From Pseudomonas sp. DY-1 (lineage in GTDB: Bacteria > Pseudomonadota > Gammaproteobacteria > Pseudomonadales > Pseudomonadaceae), in assembly GCF_003626975.1 (NCBI RefSeq), contig NZ_CP032616.1, positions 1,178,001-1,242,000 of the forward strand: a stretch of DNA of 64,000 bases, given 5' to 3'. Each line of letters begins with the position of its first letter. Position 1 is the first letter of the stretch. The notes under the pieces were generated by a model. The model ran no database searches. It saw only the letters and a program-made list of their open reading frames with translations, and was not told where the DNA came from. The translations under genes were made by a program, and so were the position numbers. Positions 57,112-64,000 of this stretch are shown here, piece after piece.

Positions 57112-57350
57112 ATGGTACGCGCTGCGCCTGCCCTGAATGCACTTGTGAGGTGGGCTCCGACGCCGTGATACGTGAAGGGCGCGCCTTTTGCTGCCCGGCG
57201 TGCGCCGAAGGCCATCCTACGGACGACGAGCAATGCCGCGATCCGGATTGCCGTTGTGGCGAGGCCAACGCGCGAGATCAGCCACGCGAAACCCAGGTCG
57301 ATCACGCCCTGGAAGAGACCTTCCCGGCAAGCGATCCGATTTCACCGTGA
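57108..57350 (+). CDS. Bacterial metallothionein (BmtA/SmtA-like)
   Basis: The 80-residue protein has the bacterial metallothionein core: CACPECTCEV, then FCCPACAEGHP and CRDPDCRCGEA, about ten Cys and a His that wrap Zn/Cd ions. A C-terminal acidic tail (DHALEETFPASDP) follows, as in Pseudomonas BmtA-like proteins. It buffers zinc and cadmium in the cytosol. Its ATG overlaps the preceding tiny ORF. No SmtB-type repressor gene is adjacent. Confidence 0.92.
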   Translation: MNGTRCACPECTCEVGSDAVIREGRAFCCPACAEGHPTDDEQCRDPDCRCGEANARDQPRETQVDHALEETFPASDPISP

Positions 57351-57683
57351 TGACCGATACCTTGCCCAGCCCTCTCCAGCCCCGGATCTTGTAGCTCGTG
57401 GGGAGCTCTGCGGCATAGGCTGGGTGGCGCTACCCATGCGGTCCGGGCTGATGGCTATCGCAAGCTCGCTGGACGCCCTGGGAACTGGACGTAGCCGCAG
57501 GGTGGATAGCGCTCTTTTTATCCCCCCTCGGAGCCCCATGGAACATCGCCTGGTGCACCGAAAAAGCGCTGGCTGCTGCGTATGCCCCAAGGCGGATGAA
57601 TTGGCCACCGGGAAAATCCCCGCCGCGTCCACAAACCAGAAGAACCGTCGCCATACTGCTGCGACGGCCAGGGGAAGAAGGGC
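57351..57683. other. Intergenic region with no recognisable gene
   Basis: These 333 bases lie between the metallothionein and a convergent gene. I see no start signals, conserved protein segments or strong hairpins in either strand. In related Pseudomonas stress loci a ku gene can occur near here, but nothing like Ku is present. Confidence 0.35.
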
Positions 57684-58061
57684 TCAGGCGGGTTCGCGCA
57701 GCGCCTCGATCAGTTCATCCTTGCGCATCCTGGATCGGCCAGGAATGTTGCGCTTGCGTGCGTGCTCCATTAGTTCGCTCTTGCTCATGGCGTTCATTTT
57801 CTGGTCGGGGCGAGGTAGGCCTCTGCGGGTCGCCACTGCGCGACGGGCGGAGGATTTACGGGCTGCCTGCTTTTCCCCGGCGCTGGTGCGCTGACCGGAC
57901 CCGCCGGCGCGTTCGCCGCCGCCGGACTGCTTGTTGACCGTCGCCCAGGCGCGCGCTTCGGCTTCTTCCTTTGGCACGCCCTTGGCCTCGTAGCTCTCTT
58001 CAATGTGCTCGGCCTTGCGCTTCTGTTTCTCGGTGTACTTGGCTTTGCTTCCGCGTGGCAT
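57684..58061 (-). CDS. Small basic protein with Rho-N/SAP-like C-terminus
   Basis: The 125-residue protein matches the group annotated as plasmid stabilisation proteins in Pseudomonas: a basic helical start (KAKYTEKQKRKAEHIEESYEAKG), a Gly/Ser/Arg-rich linker and a C-terminal SELMEHARKRNIPGRSRMRKDELIEALR helix-extended-helix of the Rho-N/SAP type, which usually contacts nucleic acid. The name does not imply a plasmid here. It is transcribed toward the metallothionein. Its ATG follows CAGGAGGAACCACTCA, a strong site. Confidence 0.75.
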   Translation of the reverse strand: MPRGSKAKYTEKQKRKAEHIEESYEAKGVPKEEAEARAWATVNKQSGGGERAGGSGQRTSAGEKQAARKSSARRAVATRRGLPRPDQKMNAMSKSELMEHARKRNIPGRSRMRKDELIEALREPA

Positions 58062-58184
58062 TGAGTGGTTCCTCCTGAGGTCGCCTGCAACTGTTGCGCC
58101 GCATGGCCTTACATCGAAAGAGGCGTCCGCGGGCCAGCGGTTCGCCCTGGCTGATGAACGGTTTCGCCGTTACTCCGATAGCGC

Positions 58185-58211
58185 GAACTGATTCCAGTGG
58201 TTGTTTTCAGA
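58185..58211 (+). promoter_or_regulatory. Candidate AlgU-type promoter for the MgtC-like gene
   Basis: GAACTG (58185-58190) is followed after 16 bases by TCAGA (58207-58211), one mismatch in each half from GAACTT-N16/17-TCTGA. The start codon is 28 bases further on, leaving a short leader. Confidence 0.35.
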
Positions 58212-58239
58212 ATGTCATGCAGCCCATTCGGAGCGCGCG

Positions 58240-58743
58240 ATGGAACTGGGTGAACGCATCCTCGACACCCTGCTTGCGGATTTTGCCGATCTCGGCGACG
58301 TCGAGGGGTTGGTTCGAGCGCTGCTGCGTTTTCTGATGGCGATTCTCCTTGGGGGATTGCTTGGCTACGAACGGGAGGTCAAGGGTAAATCGGCCGGCAT
58401 GCGCACCCACATGCTGGTCTGTCTCGGCGCGACACTGTTCGTCATGGCCCTGGAACAGGACGGGGCAGGCCACGACGCTATTAGCCGGGTAATCCAGGGC
58501 ATTACGGCGGGCATCGGCTTCCTCTGCGCCGGCACCATCCTCAAGGGGCGCAGTCCTGCCGACGTTAAGGGGCTGACCACCGCGGCCGGTATCTGGTCTG
58601 CCGCCGCCATTGGTGTTGCCGTCGGCTTGGGTCGGGAGGCCACGGCGGTGCTCGCAACCCTGTTGGCACTGATGGTGCTGCATGTACTCCCGTTGCTGGT
58701 CGACCCTGCGGGGAACGGCAAGAACGATCAGGAGAAGGAGTAG
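58240..58743 (+). CDS. MgtC/SapB-family membrane protein
   Basis: The 167-residue protein has four or five hydrophobic helices with the MgtC signature GGLLGYEREVKGKSAGMRTHMLVCLGATLF, then GITAGIGFLCAGTILK and GLTTAAGIWSAAAIGVAVGLG. It lacks the C-terminal ACT-like domain of Salmonella MgtC, so it is the short form. The family has been linked to low-Mg survival and inhibition of membrane ATPases. ATG 58240 follows CGGAGCGCGCG. It precedes the trehalose/glucan genes. Confidence 0.88.
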   Translation: MELGERILDTLLADFADLGDVEGLVRALLRFLMAILLGGLLGYEREVKGKSAGMRTHMLVCLGATLFVMALEQDGAGHDAISRVIQGITAGIGFLCAGTILKGRSPADVKGLTTAAGIWSAAAIGVAVGLGREATAVLATLLALMVLHVLPLLVDPAGNGKNDQEKE

Positions 58744-58754
58744 GAAATCCACCT

Positions 58755-58782
58755 GAACTTTTCCTGACGTCGCACTCTCGGA
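58755..58782 (+). promoter_or_regulatory. Candidate AlgU-type promoter for glgE-treS
   Basis: An exact GAACTT (58755-58760) is followed after 17 bases by TCGGA (58778-58782), one mismatch from TCTGA. Transcription would start near 58789, about 85 bases before the glgE ATG. Confidence 0.5.
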
Positions 58783-58874
58783 ATCCAGGAGCCCAGCGTG
58801 TCGATGCAGGATCGTGCTGGCCGGGCCGACTCAACCGATTGCATCGTCTGCGAGGCGTTCAAGGAGCCAGGAGC

Positions 58875-60860
58875 ATGCTTCCGACGCAAGAAGGAGAATC
58901 CACGGCGATTCGCGCGGCACGGGAACCCCGCTTGGCCATCGAGGGAGTGGAACCGGTGGTCGACGGCGGGCGCTTTCCAGCCAAATGCATTTGCGGCCAG
59001 ACCCTGGAAGTCCGGGCGGTCATCTTCGCCGACGGCCATGACCAGTTGGCGGCGGACCTGCTCTGGAAAATGGCGGGACACTCCGACTGGCGACGCGTGT
59101 CGATGGAGCCTCTCGGCAACGATCATTGGGCCGCCCTGTTGATGCCCGAGGCGGAAGGACGCCTGGAGTTCGCCATCGAAGCGTGGCAGGACGTTTATGC
59201 GAGCTTTCGTTACGAATTGACGAAGAAGTATGGGGCTGGCGTCCCGGTGTCGCTGGAACTGGCCGAAGGTGCAGCGCTGGTCCGACGGATTGCCGGCGAG
59301 GCTCCAGCGCACATGACAAGGGAACTCGGCCAACTCCTGGCACGACTCGATGGCTGCCGGGGAATCCAGGACCAGGTGGCACTGTTCATCGAAACTGAGA
59401 TAGGCGCGCTGATGCGACGCGCCGAGCACCGTCCTCATCTCCTGCGCAGCCCCACGTACCCCGTGGAAGTGGAACGGCGCCTCGCCCTGTTCGGCAGCTG
59501 GTATGAGCTCTTTCCCCGCTCTGAAAGCAATGACCCAACGCGTCACGGTACCTTCGCTGATGTCTGTCGGCGCCTGCCGGACATCGCCGGGATGGGTTTC
59601 GACGTGCTCTATTTCCCACCCATCCATCCCATTGGCCGGACCCATCGCAAAGGCCCCAACAACAGCCTGCATGCCGGGCCGGACGATCCCGGCAGCCCCT
59701 ACGCCATCGGTAGCGAAGAGGGCGGCCATGATGCCGTCCATCCCAAACTGGGCAGCCTCGTGGATTTCCGCATGCTGGTTGATACGGCTCATGCGCACGG
59801 CCTGGAGGTGGCCCTGGACTTCGCCATCCAGTGCTCCCCCGACCACCCGTGGCTCCGGCAGCATCCGGGCTGGTTCAGCTGGCGACCGGACGGCACCATT
59901 CGCCACGCGGAGAATCCGCCGAAGAAGTACGAGGACATCGTCAATGTCGACTTCTACGCCGAGCCGGCCATCCCCGGCCTGTGGCTGGCGTTGCGGGACG
60001 TCGTGCTCGGTTGGGTGGAGCAGGGCGTCAGCCTGTTTCGCGTCGATAACCCGCACACCAAGCCACTGCCATTCTGGGAATGGCTGATCGCCGAAGTGCG
60101 GCAGCGGCATCCGCAGGTGATCTTCCTCTCCGAAGCCTTTACCCGGCCGGCCATGATGGCGCGGCTGGGAAAACTCGGCTTCAGCCAGAGCTACACCTAT
60201 TTCACCTGGCGCAATACCAAGGCCGAATTGCAGAAGTACTTCACTGAGCTGAACCAGCCGCCCTGGCGGGATTGTTACCGTCCCAACTTTTTCGTGAATA
60301 CGCCGGACATCAACCCGTTCTTCCTGCAGCACGCAGGCCGCGCCGGCTTTCTCATCCGCGCCGCCCTGGCGACCATGGGCTCCGGGCTCTGGGGTATGTA
60401 CGCGGGCTTCGAGCTGTGCGAATCGGCGCCCGTGCCCGGCAAGGAGGAATACCTGAACTCAGAGAAGTACCAGCTGCGCGCGCGGGACTACGACGCTCCC
60501 GGCAACATTCGCGCGGAGATCACGCAACTGAACATGATCCGCCGCGACAATCCCGCCCTGCAGACCCATCTGGGCTTCAAGGCCTACAACGCGTGGAACG
60601 ACCAGATCCTCTACTTCGGCAAGCGCACCGATGACTTGTCGAACTTCATCCTGATTGCCATCAGCCTCGATCCGCAGCAGCCACAGGAAGCGCATTTCGA
60701 GCTCCCCTTGTGGGAGTTCGGACTACCGGACGACGCCGACTTGGAAGGCGAGGACCTCATGAGCGGCCACCGCTGGACATGGCACGGCAAGGTGCAATGG
60801 ATGCGCATCGACCCCTCGCACCTGCCATTCGGTATCTGGCGTGTCCGTCCGGTCCGTTGA
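58875..60860 (+). CDS. glgE: Maltose-1-phosphate maltosyltransferase GlgE
   Basis: The 661-residue GH13_3 enzyme transfers maltose from alpha-maltose-1-phosphate onto alpha-1,4-glucans. It has an N-terminal beta domain, the family segment YFPPIHPIGRTHRKGPNN, the nucleophile Asp391 in RVDNPHTKP and the acid/base Glu420 in LSEAFTRP. ATG 58875 follows AAGGAGCCAGGAGC. It works after TreS-maltokinase (next gene), which makes maltose and phosphorylates it, so trehalose can be stored as glucan during desiccation stress. The treS start is 16 bases downstream. Confidence 0.95.
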   Translation: MLPTQEGESTAIRAAREPRLAIEGVEPVVDGGRFPAKCICGQTLEVRAVIFADGHDQLAADLLWKMAGHSDWRRVSMEPLGNDHWAALLMPEAEGRLEFAIEAWQDVYASFRYELTKKYGAGVPVSLELAEGAALVRRIAGEAPAHMTRELGQLLARLDGCRGIQDQVALFIETEIGALMRRAEHRPHLLRSPTYPVEVERRLALFGSWYELFPRSESNDPTRHGTFADVCRRLPDIAGMGFDVLYFPPIHPIGRTHRKGPNNSLHAGPDDPGSPYAIGSEEGGHDAVHPKLGSLVDFRMLVDTAHAHGLEVALDFAIQCSPDHPWLRQHPGWFSWRPDGTIRHAENPPKKYEDIVNVDFYAEPAIPGLWLALRDVVLGWVEQGVSLFRVDNPHTKPLPFWEWLIAEVRQRHPQVIFLSEAFTRPAMMARLGKLGFSQSYTYFTWRNTKAELQKYFTELNQPPWRDCYRPNFFVNTPDINPFFLQHAGRAGFLIRAALATMGSGLWGMYAGFELCESAPVPGKEEYLNSEKYQLRARDYDAPGNIRAEITQLNMIRRDNPALQTHLGFKAYNAWNDQILYFGKRTDDLSNFILIAISLDPQQPQEAHFELPLWEFGLPDDADLEGEDLMSGHRWTWHGKVQWMRIDPSHLPFGIWRVRPVR

Positions 60861-60876
60861 GAACAGGAGTATGCCC

Positions 60877-63800
60877 ATGGCCAAGCGCAGTGGAAGGTTC
60901 GTTTTCCTGAATGACCCGCACTGGTACAAGGACGCGATCATCTACCAAGTCCATGTGAAGTCTTTTTACGACGCCAACAACGACGGTGTCGGTGATTTCG
61001 CCGGGCTGATCGAGAAGCTGGATTACATCGCCGAACTCGGCGTCAACACCATCTGGTTGCTGCCGTTCTACCCCTCGCCTAGGCGCGACGACGGCTACGA
61101 CATCGCCATGTACCGGGGGGTGCACGCGGACTACGGCACCCTTGCCGATGCCCGACGCTTCATCGACGAGGCCCATCGTCGGGGGCTGCGGGTGATTACC
61201 GAGCTGGTCATCAACCACACCTCGGACCAGCACCCTTGGTTCCAGCGGGCACGCCACGCCAGGAAGGGCTCCCGGGTACGGGACTATTACGTCTGGTCGG
61301 ATACGGACGACAAGTACTCCGGCACCCGGATCATCTTCATCGACACCGAGAAATCGAACTGGAGCTGGGACCCGGTGGCCGGCCAATACTTCTGGCATCG
61401 TTTCTATTCCCACCAGCCCGATCTGAACTTCGACAATCCGCGCGTGCTGAGCGCGGTGCTGAAGGTCATGCGCTTCTGGCTGGACATGGGGGTGGACGGA
61501 CTGCGCCTGGACGCGATCCCGTACCTGATCGAGCGCGACGGCACCAGCAGCGAGAACCTGTCGGAGACCCACGCCGTGCTCAAGCGCATCCGTGCCGAGC
61601 TGGATGCGCGCTACCAGGATCGGATGCTGCTGGCTGAAGCCAACCAGTGGCCGGAAGACACGCGTCCGTACTTCGGCGAGGACGACGAATGCCACATGGC
61701 CTTCCACTTTCCGCTGATGCCGCGCATGTACATGGCCATCGCCCAGGAGGACCGCTTCCCAATCACCGACATCCTGCGCCAGACGCCGGAGATTCCGCCG
61801 AACTGCCAGTGGGCGATATTCCTGCGTAATCACGATGAACTCACCCTGGAAATGGTCACCGATGACGAGCGCGACTACCTCTGGGACTACTACGCGGGAG
61901 ACCGGCGGGCGCGACTTAACCTGGGTATCCGTCGTCGCCTGGCGCCACTGGTGGAGCGCGACCGTCGTCGCGTGGAATTGCTGAACAGTCTGCTGTTGTC
62001 CATGCCCGGGACACCGACGCTGTATTACGGCGACGAGATCGGAATGGGCGACAACATCTTCCTCGGAGACAGGGACGGCGTGCGCACGCCGATGCAGTGG
62101 TCGATCGACCGCAATGGCGGGTTCTCCCGTGCGAATCCCGCCAGCCTGGTCCTTCCGCCGATCATGGACCCGCTGTATGGCTACCAGACCATCAATGTCG
62201 AAGCGCAGGCCCATGATCCTCATTCGCTGCTCAACTGGATGCGCCGCATGCTCAATGTGCGCAAGCAGCAGAAGGCTTTCGGCCGGGGCAGCGTGAAAAT
62301 GCTCTCGCCGAGCAACCGGCGCATCCTTGCCTACCTGCGCGAATATCGCGATGGCGACGGGCGCGACGAGAGCATCCTCTGCGTGGCCAACCTCTCCAGT
62401 GCCGCCCAGGCCGTCGAATTGGAGCTGGCCGACTATGACGGCCGCGTGCCGGTGGAAATGGTCGGCGGCGCCTCATTTCCACCCATCGGCCAGCTCACCT
62501 ACCTCCTGACACTACCGCCCTACGGCTTCTACTGGTTCTACCTGGCCGATGCCTCGCAGATGCCCAGCTGGCACAAGAAGCCAGTCGAGCGGATGCCGGA
62601 ACTGCAGACCCTGGTCCTGCTGCGGCAGATCGACGAAATCATCCAGATCAAGGCGCGCCAGACCCTGGAGTTCGAGGCACTTCCGCTTTACCTACCCAAG
62701 CGCCGCTGGTTCGGGGGAGGTAAAGTCGCGGCAGGCAGCGTGCACCTGCTCTATGCGATGCCGCTCGACGAGGGGCCGGACGCTCCGGTGATCGCGGAAA
62801 TCGAGGTCCACGGCGCCCATGGTCCCGAGTGCTACCAGTTGCCGCTCGCCGTGGTACCTGAGCGCGCCAGCGGCAGCGACCTCCCGCAACAGCTCGCCCT
62901 GGCGCGGATACGTCGAGGACGCAAGGTCGAGCTGCTGACCGATGCATTCTCGCTGCCGGGCTTCAGCCTCGACATCCTGCGCCACCTGCGTGCTGGCTCG
63001 GTGCTGCGCGGTGCGGATGGCGAACTGCAGTTCCTCCCCGAAGACGCGTTGGCCGACTTCGATCCGGGCCCGCACCCCGAGGTGAAACTGATCACCGCGG
63101 AACAATCCAACAGTTCCGCGCTGATCGGTGGCCGGTTGTTGCTCAAACTGCTGCGTCGTGGCTTCCCCGGTGTGCACCCGGAAGTCGAGATGGGACGCTT
63201 CCTCACCCATCACGGCTTCAACCACGTCGCGCCTTTCCTGGGCGAGGTGTTGCGCGTGGACGAGGATGGCCAGCCGCATACGCTGATGGTCTTGCAGCGC
63301 TATCTGGACAACCAGGGCGATGCCTGGACCTGGACGCTGAACAACCTTGATCGGGCCATACGCGATTGCATGGCTGGTGGGGAGGCGGACAGCGACCAGG
63401 GTGCCCTGGCGGAGCTTCGGGTATTCGCCGGTACCCTGGGCAAGCGCATCGGCGAAATGCACGCGGTGTTGGCGCGGCCCACCGAGGATCCCGATTTCGG
63501 ATACCAGCCGAGCGACGAAGGCGACAGCTCCACGTGGGCCACCCGCATCAGCGCACAGCTGCGCGAGGCTTTGAGCGCCCTGGCCCATGTCGAGGAACGG
63601 CTGGGTTCGGACGATGTCGGCTCTTTGCGGTGGCTGCGCGCCGAGGAAGAGCGCCTGCTGATGGTCATCGGCCGCCTGGCGACCCTGGCTGCCGGAGGCA
63701 TCCGGATTCGCGTGCATGGCGATCTGCACCTGGGTCAGGTGCTGGTGGTGCAGGGTGATGCCTACATCATCGACTTCGAGGGTGAGCCCAACCGGCCCTT

Positions 63801-64000
63801 GGCTGAGCGACGCCAACGCCATAGCCCAATGAAGGATGTGGCCGGCATGCTCAGGTCGTTCGACTACGCGGCGGCAGTGGCCCGGCGCAAGGTCTGCGGT
63901 GCCGACAGCACCGTCGAAGCGCGGGATGCGTGCACCACGGTCATCGCCCGCTATCGGGCCAATGCGCGCACTGCCTTCCTCGATGCCTATCGGCTCGCTG
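60877..64000 (+). CDS. treS: Trehalose synthase-maltokinase fusion TreS (3' end outside window)
   Basis: The frame is open to the last base (over 1040 codons). The N-terminal GH13 trehalose synthase (to about residue 560) has YQVHVKSFYDANNDGVGDF, the nucleophile D212 (GLRLDAIPYL), E254 (LLAEANQW) and D320 (RNHDE). It interconverts trehalose and maltose. The C-terminal maltokinase begins at the N-cap segment LPKRRWFGG and has the kinase motif HGDLHLGQ (H947, D949) and IIDFEG. It feeds maltose-1-phosphate to GlgE. ATG 60877 is preferred to ATG 60871 because AGGAG is then 7 bases away. Usually glgB follows. Confidence 0.95.
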   Translation, partial: MAKRSGRFVFLNDPHWYKDAIIYQVHVKSFYDANNDGVGDFAGLIEKLDYIAELGVNTIWLLPFYPSPRRDDGYDIAMYRGVHADYGTLADARRFIDEAHRRGLRVITELVINHTSDQHPWFQRARHARKGSRVRDYYVWSDTDDKYSGTRIIFIDTEKSNWSWDPVAGQYFWHRFYSHQPDLNFDNPRVLSAVLKVMRFWLDMGVDGLRLDAIPYLIERDGTSSENLSETHAVLKRIRAELDARYQDRMLLAEANQWPEDTRPYFGEDDECHMAFHFPLMPRMYMAIAQEDRFPITDILRQTPEIPPNCQWAIFLRNHDELTLEMVTDDERDYLWDYYAGDRRARLNLGIRRRLAPLVERDRRRVELLNSLLLSMPGTPTLYYGDEIGMGDNIFLGDRDGVRTPMQWSIDRNGGFSRANPASLVLPPIMDPLYGYQTINVEAQAHDPHSLLNWMRRMLNVRKQQKAFGRGSVKMLSPSNRRILAYLREYRDGDGRDESILCVANLSSAAQAVELELADYDGRVPVEMVGGASFPPIGQLTYLLTLPPYGFYWFYLADASQMPSWHKKPVERMPELQTLVLLRQIDEIIQIKARQTLEFEALPLYLPKRRWFGGGKVAAGSVHLLYAMPLDEGPDAPVIAEIEVHGAHGPECYQLPLAVVPERASGSDLPQQLALARIRRGRKVELLTDAFSLPGFSLDILRHLRAGSVLRGADGELQFLPEDALADFDPGPHPEVKLITAEQSNSSALIGGRLLLKLLRRGFPGVHPEVEMGRFLTHHGFNHVAPFLGEVLRVDEDGQPHTLMVLQRYLDNQGDAWTWTLNNLDRAIRDCMAGGEADSDQGALAELRVFAGTLGKRIGEMHAVLARPTEDPDFGYQPSDEGDSSTWATRISAQLREALSALAHVEERLGSDDVGSLRWLRAEEERLLMVIGRLATLAAGGIRIRVHGDLHLGQVLVVQGDAYIIDFEGEPNRPLAERRQRHSPMKDVAGMLRSFDYAAAVARRKVCGADSTVEARDACTTVIARYRANARTAFLDAYRLA

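Noticed and set aside
57172..57937. Overlapping plus-strand frames across the metallothionein 3' end and the following gap
   Set aside because: The frames are Arg/Ser-rich, lack start signals and overlap genes with clear protein families.
58728..62223. Two long minus-strand frames opposite glgE and treS
   Set aside because: They are antisense shadows of strongly conserved GH13 enzymes and show no motif of their own.
1..64000. CRISPR arrays, tRNA/rRNA genes, insertion sequences, prophage or integrase genes
   Set aside because: I saw no regularly spaced direct repeats, no tRNA-like cloverleaf segments and no transposase or integrase motifs on either strand. A covariance-model scan would be needed to exclude small RNAs.

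Overview
The window is high-GC DNA from a Pseudomonas-type gammaproteobacterium. The strongest evidence is a complete twelve-gene alginate operon in the usual order (algD to algA), a GTAGGAGC-type REP hairpin, and a stress block (LigD, a DUF2383 four-helix protein, metallothionein, GlgE, TreS-maltokinase) of the kind found in P. aeruginosa and relatives. It does not look like P. aeruginosa itself, because the neighbours of the alg operon and several proteins differ. I see no rRNA, tRNA, CRISPR array, integrase or transposase.

Layout. 1-6244 (+): the end of a BatD-like membrane protein, a secreted HAD phosphatase, a secreted sulfatase and a membrane-anchored spermidine-synthase-like protein. 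6258-15324 (-): a metal-resistance block made of arsR-arsB-arsC and a copper/silver cusCBA-F type efflux system. The genes in the cus part are joined by ATGA overlaps, and a small Met/Cys-rich exported protein lies in front. The arsC 3' end has been replaced by repeat DNA. 15660-23262: a GAF-GGDEF diguanylate cyclase, a DapF-fold protein lacking both catalytic cysteines, alpha/beta hydrolases, a CGNR regulator whose divergent promoter region carries six GTAAC motifs, an FMN-binding PNPOx-like protein and small unknowns.

23407-39582 (-): algA, F, J, I, L, X, G, E, K, 44, 8, D, listed from the 3' end of the operon. AlgD and AlgA make GDP-mannuronate. Alg8/Alg44 polymerise it under c-di-GMP control. 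AlgK/E/G/X/L form the periplasmic and outer-membrane export and editing machine, and AlgI/J/F/X acetylate the polymer. A GAACTT-N17-TCACA element about 310 bases upstream of algD is a candidate AlgU (sigma-22) promoter.

40211-45421: an AraC-type regulator divergent from a GMC alcohol dehydrogenase, a secreted alkylsulfatase of the SdsA1 family and a small exported protein. Together these form a plausible route for cleaving alkyl sulfate surfactants and oxidising the released alcohol.

45721-64000: a stress and desiccation block. It holds a DUF2795 protein, a ClpP-like protein, a CPA1 antiporter joined in frame without a stop to LigD, a DUF4142 protein, a carboxylate-amine ligase divergent from a haem-oxygenase-like di-iron enzyme plus methyltransferase, an FNT-family channel, a DUF2383 protein, tiny ORFs coupled to a metallothionein, a Rho-N/SAP-like basic protein, an MgtC-like protein, GlgE, and TreS-maltokinase, which runs off the end. 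Three of these genes have AlgU-like promoter candidates. That would link this block to the alginate operon under envelope stress; this is inference from motif matches only.
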